Assembly: GCA_964498605.1 (NCBI GenBank)
Contig: CAZCHK010000036.1
Location: 1-21,887 of the forward strand
Source of the DNA: JBGQAS01 sp964498605
Lineage (GTDB): Bacteria > Chloroflexota > Anaerolineae > Anaerolineales > Anaerolineaceae
DNA: 21,887 nucleotides
Direction of reading: 5' to 3'
Shown here: positions 14,920 to 21,887 of the stretch, in pieces
Numbering within the stretch: position 1 is the stretch's first letter
How the letters are laid out: each line of letters starts with the position of its first letter
Position numbers and translations under genes: made by a program
The notes under the pieces: generated by a model
Seen by the model: only the letters and a program-made list of their open reading frames with translations
Database searches by the model: none
What the model was told of the DNA's origin: nothing

Positions 14920-14933
14920 AATTGGAGATAACA

Positions 14934-15218
14934 ATGAGTGAAGTTACATCTCGCGAAAGCGAATCGCAAGGTTACAGCGGAAGACGTTATGCTGCCAAAC
15001 CGAAACTCTGTCAGTTTTGTGCAGATAAAAATGCATTGATTGATTACAAAAACATCGAAATTCTTCGCCGCTTCGTGACAGAAGAAGGCAAGATACGTCC
15101 TCGTCGCCAAACTGGAACGTGCGCGAAACACCAGCGCTTATTAGCTGTAGAAATAAAACGTGCTCGCCAGATTGCGCTACTTCCGTTTATTGGTGAAACC
15201 TGGGAACCTGACCGATAA
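14934..15218 (+). CDS. rpsR: 30S ribosomal protein S18
   Basis: S18 binds S6 and 16S rRNA on the small-subunit platform. The ATG at 14934 gives 94 residues and has GGAG 6 bases upstream. The open frame starts 12 bases earlier at a TTG that overlaps the ribosome binding site. The core KLCQFCADKNALIDYKNIEILRRFV and the segment RPRRQTGTCAKHQRLLA are diagnostic. This is the cysteine-containing form of S18: CxxC plus a later Cys and His (TCAKH) could hold zinc. The N-terminal 25 residues are Ser/Glu-rich. The foldase gene follows after 50 bases. Confidence 0.96.
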   Translation: MSEVTSRESESQGYSGRRYAAKPKLCQFCADKNALIDYKNIEILRRFVTEEGKIRPRRQTGTCAKHQRLLAVEIKRARQIALLPFIGETWEPDR

Positions 15219-15268
15219 GATCATGACAATCAATGAACAGTCCCAATGCTGCAAATGGGAGAATTAAC

Positions 15269-16627
15269 ATGGCAAAATCAAAAAGAATTGCGTCCCAAAA
15301 AAGCACGACCATTTCGACCATCTCCAGATCCAATGCTGGCAACAAAAAGCATCTTGTTCGTCTTGAAAAAGAAAAACGCCAGAAAAATCTTTTCATAATT
15401 TTGGCCAGCATTATTGGCGCGGTCATTGTCGGATTAGTGACTTTTGGTTTGATTAAAGGGTTATTGGTTGAACCTCAAACAGCGGTAGCGGAAGTAAATG
15501 GCAGGACCATCACTGTTGATGATTTCCGTACAGCGGCTGTTTTCCGTAGAATTTATAATGGCAACCAGTACGTGACAGACGCTCAAGTTGCTAGTTATTA
15601 CACGGCCATTGGCTTCTCTGCTCCTGAATATTTATTGATTGAAATTTACACAATCAAGTATGAAATGGAAACGCCGTTATATTTTGGCGAAAGAGTCATA
15701 CAATCCTTAATTGAGGATGTACTCATAGAGCAAGAAGCAGAAAAATCAGCCGTCAAAGTTACAGATATCGAAGTTTCAGATTCGTTGATAACGGAATTTG
15801 GATACTATCCCAATGGTACTCCGACTACCGAACCGACAGCCACATCCATCACGACACCCACCTTTTCGTTAACACAAAAAGCATTGCTGGCCACTTCAAC
15901 CCGTGCAGATCCCGCAGCGGATCAAACATCTACAGAAGCTTTATCTCCCACACCAGCAGCGACGATCAATTCGAGTGAAAATACTCCTTTCCCAACAAAT
16001 ACCCCTGAACCCACAGCAACTGTTTATACATTGGAAATGTACCAAGAAAATTTTAAAGCCTATACTGAGTACATCGGGCGTTACAACCTGACAGAGAGTG
16101 ACCTTTTCGAAAATCAGAGGAAGACACTCATTCGGGAGAAGATGTACGCTTGGATCACAGAATCAGTCCCCGTGATCGGTGAGCAGGTCTGGACTCAGCA
16201 TATTCTGGTAGCCACGCAAGAAGAAGCTGACTCCGTTGTTGAAAGATTGAACAACGGCGAGAACTGGAAAGATCTGGCTTCCGAACTATCGTTGGATAAG
16301 GACACCAGCATTTTTGGGGGTGATCAAGGCTGGTACCCAAGAGGAATCATGGGGCAAGAAATTGAAGCAGCTGCCTTTGCCATGAGAGAAGTGGGGGAAA
16401 TGATTATAGTAAGCGACAGCAATGGCTACCACGTTTTACGCCTATTGGGATATGATAGCTCACGACCGATCCTGGATAGGTACATATCCATCCTGAAAGA
16501 TACTGCTTTCTCACAATGGATAGAGAATCTTAAATCAAATTCTGAAATAACAATTTATGATACTTGGAAAGAAAAAGTACCTGAAAACCCACCTCTGCCA
16601 AATATTGACATTAGCAGCATACAGTAA
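15269..16627 (+). CDS. Membrane-anchored parvulin-type peptidyl-prolyl isomerase (SurA/PrsA-like)
   Basis: Predicted extracytoplasmic foldase, 452 residues from the ATG at 15269 (GGGAG 7 bases upstream; the frame opens at 15233). A basic cytoplasmic N-terminus (1-40) precedes one transmembrane helix (41-63). An SurA-N-like region follows (VAEVNGRTITVDDF...RVIQSLIEDVLIEQEAEKSAVKVTDIEV). It is interrupted at about 175-255 by a Thr/Pro/Ser-rich linker with PTxTP-like repeats. A parvulin domain (WTQHILVATQEEADSVVERL ... GGDQGWYPRGIMGQEIEAAAF ... GYHVLRLLGYD) completes it. The parvulin core is preserved, so isomerase activity is plausible. It is probably co-transcribed with rpsF-rpsR. Its stop codon lies inside a long inverted repeat shared with smc. 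Confidence 0.9.
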   Translation: MAKSKRIASQKSTTISTISRSNAGNKKHLVRLEKEKRQKNLFIILASIIGAVIVGLVTFGLIKGLLVEPQTAVAEVNGRTITVDDFRTAAVFRRIYNGNQYVTDAQVASYYTAIGFSAPEYLLIEIYTIKYEMETPLYFGERVIQSLIEDVLIEQEAEKSAVKVTDIEVSDSLITEFGYYPNGTPTTEPTATSITTPTFSLTQKALLATSTRADPAADQTSTEALSPTPAATINSSENTPFPTNTPEPTATVYTLEMYQENFKAYTEYIGRYNLTESDLFENQRKTLIREKMYAWITESVPVIGEQVWTQHILVATQEEADSVVERLNNGENWKDLASELSLDKDTSIFGGDQGWYPRGIMGQEIEAAAFAMREVGEMIIVSDSNGYHVLRLLGYDSSRPILDRYISILKDTAFSQWIENLKSNSEITIYDTWKEKVPENPPLPNIDISSIQ

Positions 16628-16670
16628 CATAAGAACAGAGCTTGAGTGATCAAGCTCTGTTCTTATGTTA
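16625..16670. terminator. Perfect 21-bp inverted repeat, likely bidirectional terminator
   Basis: Positions 16625-16645 are the exact reverse complement of 16650-16670, with the 4-base loop GTGA. The outer ends of the repeat are the two stop codons themselves: TAA (16625-16627) of the foldase and the TAA of smc on the other strand (16668-16670). No long T run follows on either side. The length of the stem and the tail-to-tail setting support termination in both directions. Confidence 0.75.
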
Positions 16671-19600
16671 AGTTGATTTAATCATTTCTTCACTTAACTC
16701 ATCAAGTTTTAACCCGATCACTTGGCTTGCCGAATCTTTACCCATCGTAACGCCGTAAATCACATCCGCCGCCTGGACAGTATTCCTATTGTGTGTGATG
16801 ACAATAAATTGTGTTTTCGCGCTTAATTCTTTCAACAAATCGCAGAATCGACCAACATTCGATTCATCCAGCATCGCATCGACCTCATCCAACACACAGA
16901 AGGGTGTCGGAGAAACTCTAAGCAGGGCAAAAATCAAAGCAGTCGCTGTGAGGCTTCTTTCCCCTCCAGAAAGTAGTGATAACCCCTGTTCTCGCCTTCC
17001 AGGCAGCTTTGCCTCGATGTCCACACCTAAAAATTCTGGATCATCAGATTCGGATAACAACAGCCGCGCCGATCCTCCGACGAAAAGCTGTCCGAATATC
17101 ACATGGAATTCTTTTGCGACCGAATCGAAGGTTTTTTTGAACTCGGAACGAATCAGCACATCCAATTCGCCAATAACCTTTCGAAGGTCTTCATCAGCTT
17201 TGATCAAATCTTTTACCTGTTCGTTAAGAAAATCCAGCCGTTGTTTAGATTCTTGATATTCCCTATCAGCTTCCTGATTGATAGGCCCAATACGTCGAAG
17301 AACAGCCCTTTGGCGGAGAATAGACTCCTCAAGGTTTTCAGGTATCAAAGTAAGATTCGGAAGCTGCTCAACCAATCCCTCAAAAGGCAGCGGTGAAGGA
17401 CCCTCTACCTCTTCAGCATACGTGAAAGCAACCAATCCAAAATCATCTTCAATTCGACTCCGAAGATTATCTAGCTTATCTCTTTGTCTCGAATAATCAA
17501 GCTGCGCTTGAGCGAAGAACCTCTCTTCCATAGTCAGTGATTGCCTGGCTGTTCCCAGATTTTTTATGTATGCTTGATTTTGATTTTCTTTTTCGGAAAT
17601 CTCACTTTCAAGGGGTCTCGAGAATATGTATATATCCGATATCTGATCCTTAATTCGGTCTATTTGCTCGGAAATGTCATGAATTTTTTGTTCAAGTGTC
17701 GCTATCTCTTCTTGATTTTCTTTTTGTTGCTCAACCAGTGAGGCAACTTTTAATTTTTTCAGCTGATTTTGCTGATTTTTATCTTCTTTTTGTGCCTTAA
17801 ATAATTGGGACTTCTGGTTCACCCTTTGATAATTTTGTTCCTTCTCGTTTAGAATATTGATAATTGGATCTACAGGAATGAGGTCTAGTTTGGTTCGTTC
17901 CATGAGAATGACAGCCTCTAGTTCACTTTGTCGTTCTTTGATATCCAATAATGATTTTTTTAGCGATTCGATCTCTAGTGTGTTATTGGCGCACTTTTCT
18001 GATACCAATCGCATTTGTTTCTCATTCCATTCGATGGTTCCTGTAATTTTTTCAAACTGATTCTGATAGTCTAGGAGAATGACTTTAATATTTTGTAAAT
18101 CATGATTTAACAACGATAACTCTTCATTGAGTTCATCAATTTGAATCGTAGCCTGGTCCACATGGGTTTGTTCTTCGTCATTATTGTTTTTTATTTTATT
18201 AATTTCCAGCTCTGTTTCCGAAATGAGTTTTTCGGTTTCCTCGATTTCTCGAGCAAAAGTGATCCCGGATTGTCTGCCATCTCCTGCAAAGACGATCAAC
18301 CCATTTTTTTGATACATATCTCCAAATTCGGTCACGCACACCGATCCCCGAGGGAGATTCTGTAAAGCGTCGAAAATATTCACTTCCCTGTCGATAAAAT
18401 AATAATTCGATAACAAGTTTTCAATCAGGTCCTTGATCTCCTCAGGAAACGAGATAAGATCCTGCAGTCTGGGATGATTTGATTTTTTTGTAATCAGAGC
18501 AGGTTCTTTAAATTTAATGTCTGGCAATCGAAATAAGTACGTGAACTGGTTTGTCTCCCTGGGAATCAAGGAGATAATCTCATCAAGGTTTGTTTCGCTG
18601 TCCAATATGACTGTGTCGATTGCATCAAGCAAAGAGGAATTGACAGCTTTTTCATATTTTTTTGGTACCTTCAAATGCTGATGCAAAAAGCCAGTTATTC
18701 GATGATGAGGGTTCTTGCACATCAGCTCAACAATTCTTTTCGCGCCTTCTGATGCGCCTACCATCTGTGTTTTGGCATTTGTATAGAATTTTTTCCGTTG
18801 GATCAAGGAATCTAATTCAGCTGCTCGGCTGACATGTAGATTGTGGTTATCAACCAGATTGTTGCCATGCAGGTGCAAAATCTGTTCACACTCAATTATC
18901 TTTGTTTGAATTACCGCAATGTCTCTCTCAAGATTCTTGGCTCCAATGCTGCTTTCAGTAATTTTCGATGTAACTTCTTCCAGCGTCACTTTGTATGCCT
19001 CAATCTGACTTTGCAACAGCGCACAACTTTCGTTTTGTTCTTTATCAGACTGGATGAGATGTTCAAGGCGGATTTCCTTCTCAATTTTTTGAGTATTCAG
19101 GTTTACTCTCTTTTCATCGAGCTTTTTTATGCTTTCCTCAATTTCTCCTCGCTCCTTCGTTCTGGTGTCAAGATCTGCCTTCGAGTTGTCTCTTTCAGCA
19201 AGGACTTCTGTGACCTCGCGGTCAATTGAATTCAATTCGCTATCCAATGACGAAATTGACATGTCGTTTGATTTGATCTCCTCATTGATCGTGGCGATTT
19301 GGATTTCAAGATCATGTTTTCTGGCTTTTATGCCGAGCATTCTCTCCTCAAATACTGCCAAATCTCGAGTTGTCGATTCACGATCGATGTGTAATTGAGA
19401 TAGCTTTTGGTTATGCGCAATCAGTTGGTCGCGAAGAGATTGCATTTCATCATGAAAATCTCGATAGTTTTCTTCGATTTTTTGAGCTGTATTGCGGGCT
19501 TTCTCAAGAGTTTTTTCCCGCTCTTTGAGAATCGTTGCAGCCCCCAGGACCTCTGCATTATTTTTATTCCATTGAAAACCATACCAATCGCGTAACATCA

Positions 19601-20273
19601 GGCGTAAGTCAGACCGAATGCGTTCATACTCCTGTACTTTTTTTGCCTGTCGTTCTAAGGAGTTCACCCGTGGACCAAGTTCAGATATGATGTCATTTAC
19701 TCGTTCCAAGTTTCTTTTGGTGGCTTCGAGGCGATTTATCGATTCATCCCGACGGGATCTGAATAATCCTATGCCAGCTGCTTCTTCAAAAAATTTCCTG
19801 CGTTCGTCTGGCTTTAATGAAAGAGCAGCATCGACCAAACCCTGGCCGATAATCGTGTAGGTCCGTTCTGATAATCCAGTTTGACTAAGTAGCTCATTGA
19901 TTTCTTTAAGTCTAACTTTTTGGTTATTAAGCAGGTATTCATTTTCACCATCACGATACGCGCGCCTGGATATGACCACCTCGCTGAAATCTATTGGAAG
20001 CCAGCCGTCATCATTATTGAATGTGATCGATGCCATCGCCATTCCAGCTCGAGGACGTAACTCTGATCCAGTAAAAATCATATCTTCGGTCTTTTTTCCT
20101 CTTAATACCGAATATGCTTGTTCCCCAAGAACCCAGCGTATTGCATCAGCAATGTTGGATTTTCCTGACCCATTCGGACCAACGACAGCGGTGATATCTC
20201 CCGGGAAATCAAACTGTGCTTTTGAAGCAAAGGTTTTGTATCCTTGAAGCTCTAATAATTTTAATCTGGTCAT
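16668..20273 (-). CDS. smc: Chromosome segregation protein SMC
   Basis: SMC dimers with ScpA and ScpB form the ring that loads at the origin and organises the chromosome. The 1201-residue product is full length. The N-terminal head has Walker A GPNGSGKS (32-39) and IRWVLGEQ. Long coiled-coil arms (about 170-500 and 670-1020) flank a hinge domain (about 510-640, HHRITGFLHQHLKVPKKYEKA onward). The C-terminal head carries the ABC signature LLSGGERSL, Walker B FCVLDEVDAML and the H-loop IVITHNRNT. ATG at 20273 follows a weak purine-rich site, 12 bases after the rnc stop. scpA and scpB are not in the window. Confidence 0.98.
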   Translation of the reverse strand: MTRLKLLELQGYKTFASKAQFDFPGDITAVVGPNGSGKSNIADAIRWVLGEQAYSVLRGKKTEDMIFTGSELRPRAGMAMASITFNNDDGWLPIDFSEVVISRRAYRDGENEYLLNNQKVRLKEINELLSQTGLSERTYTIIGQGLVDAALSLKPDERRKFFEEAAGIGLFRSRRDESINRLEATKRNLERVNDIISELGPRVNSLERQAKKVQEYERIRSDLRLMLRDWYGFQWNKNNAEVLGAATILKEREKTLEKARNTAQKIEENYRDFHDEMQSLRDQLIAHNQKLSQLHIDRESTTRDLAVFEERMLGIKARKHDLEIQIATINEEIKSNDMSISSLDSELNSIDREVTEVLAERDNSKADLDTRTKERGEIEESIKKLDEKRVNLNTQKIEKEIRLEHLIQSDKEQNESCALLQSQIEAYKVTLEEVTSKITESSIGAKNLERDIAVIQTKIIECEQILHLHGNNLVDNHNLHVSRAAELDSLIQRKKFYTNAKTQMVGASEGAKRIVELMCKNPHHRITGFLHQHLKVPKKYEKAVNSSLLDAIDTVILDSETNLDEIISLIPRETNQFTYLFRLPDIKFKEPALITKKSNHPRLQDLISFPEEIKDLIENLLSNYYFIDREVNIFDALQNLPRGSVCVTEFGDMYQKNGLIVFAGDGRQSGITFAREIEETEKLISETELEINKIKNNNDEEQTHVDQATIQIDELNEELSLLNHDLQNIKVILLDYQNQFEKITGTIEWNEKQMRLVSEKCANNTLEIESLKKSLLDIKERQSELEAVILMERTKLDLIPVDPIINILNEKEQNYQRVNQKSQLFKAQKEDKNQQNQLKKLKVASLVEQQKENQEEIATLEQKIHDISEQIDRIKDQISDIYIFSRPLESEISEKENQNQAYIKNLGTARQSLTMEERFFAQAQLDYSRQRDKLDNLRSRIEDDFGLVAFTYAEEVEGPSPLPFEGLVEQLPNLTLIPENLEESILRQRAVLRRIGPINQEADREYQESKQRLDFLNEQVKDLIKADEDLRKVIGELDVLIRSEFKKTFDSVAKEFHVIFGQLFVGGSARLLLSESDDPEFLGVDIEAKLPGRREQGLSLLSGGERSLTATALIFALLRVSPTPFCVLDEVDAMLDESNVGRFCDLLKELSAKTQFIVITHNRNTVQAADVIYGVTMGKDSASQVIGLKLDELSEEMIKST

Positions 20274-20285
20274 AAAAAATCTCTT

Positions 20286-20993
20286 CTAAATTTTTTTTAA
20301 TGCATTGCTGGCAGCATCTTTTTCTGCTGCTTGTTTGCTGTGACCTTTACCGCTGGCCTGTTTCTTGGAATTGATTAATACATCAACCTCAAACATCTTT
20401 TGGTGATCCGGACCGCTGGAGTGTGTAACAAGATATTGTGGCGGCGAATATCCCCTGGATTGAGCCCACTCTTGCAAGGTGCTTTTAGGATCCTCGTGTG
20501 TGTGATTCATGATAATCGCATGACAAGCATCTTCCAACATGGAAAAAATAAATTTACATACCTGGTCCATTCCGGAATCAAGATAAACAGCACCAATAAG
20601 GGCTTCAAAAGTATCACACAGCAACGCATCTCTTTGGTTACCGCCATTTTGAGTTTCACCCAAACCCAACTTCATCGCGTTGCCCAATCCTATTGATTTT
20701 GCAAATTGAGCAAGTTGTTCAGTTTGCACAAGTGCGGCACGCAAACGAGTCAACTCCCCCTCCTTCATCTCAGGAAAATTATTGTACAGCCAAGCTCCTA
20801 CACTGAAATCCAAGACGGCGTCACCCAAAAACTCAAGCCGTTCATTGTCCTCCAATGCTTCCGGGTGTTCGTTCAGGTACGAGCTATGCGTGAGTGCACG
20901 GTTCAATAAGAGGTAATCCCTGAACTCTAAACCCAACCTTTCTGCAAACGCTTGAGGATCTTCTCGAACTGTTATTTTGGACCTGTTTTTCAA
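20286..20993 (-). CDS. rnc: Ribonuclease III
   Basis: Double-strand-specific RNase that processes rRNA precursors and structured mRNAs. The signature NERLEFLGDAVLDF supplies the catalytic acidic residues, with D and E of CDTFEALIGAVYLD completing the Mg2+ site. A C-terminal dsRNA-binding domain begins near DPKSTLQEWAQSRGYSPPQY and ends HSKQAAEKDAASNALKKI. The frame opens at an ATG at 21050 (254 residues), but neither that ATG nor the one at 21035 has a ribosome binding site. A TTG at 20993 has GGAG 7 bases upstream and gives 235 residues, the family norm, so I prefer it with moderate confidence. It lies between the threonine-synthase-like gene and smc; rnc next to smc is a common bacterial arrangement. 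Confidence 0.93.
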   Translation of the reverse strand: MKNRSKITVREDPQAFAERLGLEFRDYLLLNRALTHSSYLNEHPEALEDNERLEFLGDAVLDFSVGAWLYNNFPEMKEGELTRLRAALVQTEQLAQFAKSIGLGNAMKLGLGETQNGGNQRDALLCDTFEALIGAVYLDSGMDQVCKFIFSMLEDACHAIIMNHTHEDPKSTLQEWAQSRGYSPPQYLVTHSSGPDHQKMFEVDVLINSKKQASGKGHSKQAAEKDAASNALKKI

Positions 20994-21074
20994 TTGTTCA
21001 CTCCGCTGAACTCTGAAAAACGCCAAATGCTTCATCGAAAGACCAAGCATTTCGCGTTCAGCAAGTTCTATACT

Positions 21075-21887
21075 TCAAGGCATATATTTTAACCCCGAAC
21101 CAGTCAAGATAATCACAATCGGTTCCGGAAAATCATGAATATGGCTCTTCAACACTGGCCAGACCACTGCACTAGTAGGTTCAACAAAAAAACCTTCCCC
21201 TGCTAATTCATTCAGTGATCCCATTATGTCTTTTTCTTCAGCCAAATAGAATCTGCCACCTTCCACTCTGCAAAGGTTGATTAAAGTTTGACCTCGAACT
21301 GGTGCACAAACGTTGATCCCCTCAGCAGCCGTCGAATGCTGGGGACTGATTGGCTTGAGCTTCTTACCTGAAGAAAACGCCTCGCTGATGGGTGCACACG
21401 CCCTGGTTTGCACACCGCACATCAAAGGCAAATTCTTTATGCAGTTTGCCTTTCTCAGTGCCATAAAACCGTAGAAAATGCCTAATAGTGCTCCTCCATG
21501 TCCGACTGGACAGATGATACTGCCGGGAGGTTCTCCAAGCTCTTCTATTACTTCCCAGGATATTGTAGCGATCCCAGTTAATCCGAAAGGCATATAGGCA
21601 TGACTTGCGTACACGGATCCTCGCGCCGCTGCTCCAATGACCGCATTCGCCGCATCTGTTCTCGCCCCTTGGACTATCTGAAGGTCACTTCCATAAGCTT
21701 TAATTTGATTTTTCTTAATTTCAGAAGTGCCTTCGGGAACATATATCGTAGCTTTGATCCCAGCTTTTGAGGTATAAGCAGCCAAAGACACACCCGCATT
21801 TCCTGATGAATCTTCAACTACTTCGGTGACATGACGACCTCTAAGAAACCTGACCAGGGCAACACTTCCTCGATCTTTATAAGAACC
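21075..21887 (-). CDS. Threonine synthase-like PLP-dependent enzyme (partial, 5' end outside window)
   Basis: Fold type II PLP enzyme cut by the window end. The frame stays open to the last base. Its first visible residues are GSYKDRGSVALVRF, which contain the PLP-binding lysine of the threonine synthase/dehydratase group (SFKDRG type). EDSSGNAGVSLAAYTSKAG, the phosphate-and-substrate loop, follows. Further on are CPVGHGGALLGIF (glycine-rich PLP phosphate site), FFVEPTSAVVWP and the ending ILTGSGLKYMP. These fit threonine synthase (O-phosphohomoserine to threonine) or a close paralogue such as a diaminopropionate- or cysteate-type synthase. Without the N-terminus I cannot decide. The internal GTG at 21791 is not a real start. 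It is followed after 81 bases by the preferred rnc start. Confidence 0.87.
   Translation of the reverse strand, partial: GSYKDRGSVALVRFLRGRHVTEVVEDSSGNAGVSLAAYTSKAGIKATIYVPEGTSEIKKNQIKAYGSDLQIVQGARTDAANAVIGAAARGSVYASHAYMPFGLTGIATISWEVIEELGEPPGSIICPVGHGGALLGIFYGFMALRKANCIKNLPLMCGVQTRACAPISEAFSSGKKLKPISPQHSTAAEGINVCAPVRGQTLINLCRVEGGRFYLAEEKDIMGSLNELAGEGFFVEPTSAVVWPVLKSHIHDFPEPIVIILTGSGLKYMP

Noticed and set aside
19129..20247. Several plus-strand frames opposite smc
   Set aside because: They are antisense shadows of the SMC coiled coil and head, with no ribosome binding sites or domains.

Overview
The window looks like chromosomal housekeeping DNA from a bacterium of moderate G+C content. My best guess is a member of the Chloroflexota, Anaerolineae-like. 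The reasons are the mix of secreted lipoproteins with SH3b-like modules, a membrane-anchored parvulin with a long Thr/Pro-rich insert, and a DUF2207-like membrane protein. This placement is inference from gene content, not from a phylogeny. No phage, insertion sequence or CRISPR array was seen.

Layout. Positions 53-3532 (minus strand) hold an FAH-family hydrolase, then yebC, ruvC, a SpoU/TrmH RNA methyltransferase and ruvA, tightly packed. Positions 3580-4181 (plus) hold tRNA-Val(TAC) and a full tmRNA, each with its own promoter, closed by an intrinsic terminator. Positions 4180-7382 (minus) hold ligA followed by an RlmI-like rRNA methyltransferase; ligA may be leaderless. A secreted lipoprotein (7477-8706, minus) diverges from a five-gene plus-strand operon (8919-14319). 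Next come tRNA-Pro(GGG), rpsF, rpsR (with no ssb between them) and a parvulin-type foldase. The minus-strand cluster of a threonine-synthase-like gene (cut by the window end), rnc and smc converges on the foldase gene across a perfect 21-bp inverted repeat.

The most interesting region is 8919-14319. It encodes a small membrane zinc-ribbon protein and a 574-residue DUF2207-like membrane protein ending in CACACACAGCACACAGGGR. These are followed by a radical SAM/SPASM enzyme with a PqqD-like N-terminus, a tandem paralogue of that enzyme in which every cluster-binding cysteine is gone, and a class I SAM methyltransferase. The gaps are tiny or overlapping, so the genes should be co-transcribed. 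I infer a post-translational modification system. In this model the cytoplasmic Cys-Ala tail of the membrane protein is the substrate, the catalytic radical SAM enzyme works with its dead paralogue, and the methyltransferase adds a second modification. The chemistry and the role of the product are unknown.

The remaining genes are core functions: recombination (RuvA, RuvC), ligation (LigA), ribosome rescue (tmRNA), rRNA modification, ribosomal proteins, RNA processing (RNase III) and chromosome organisation (SMC).
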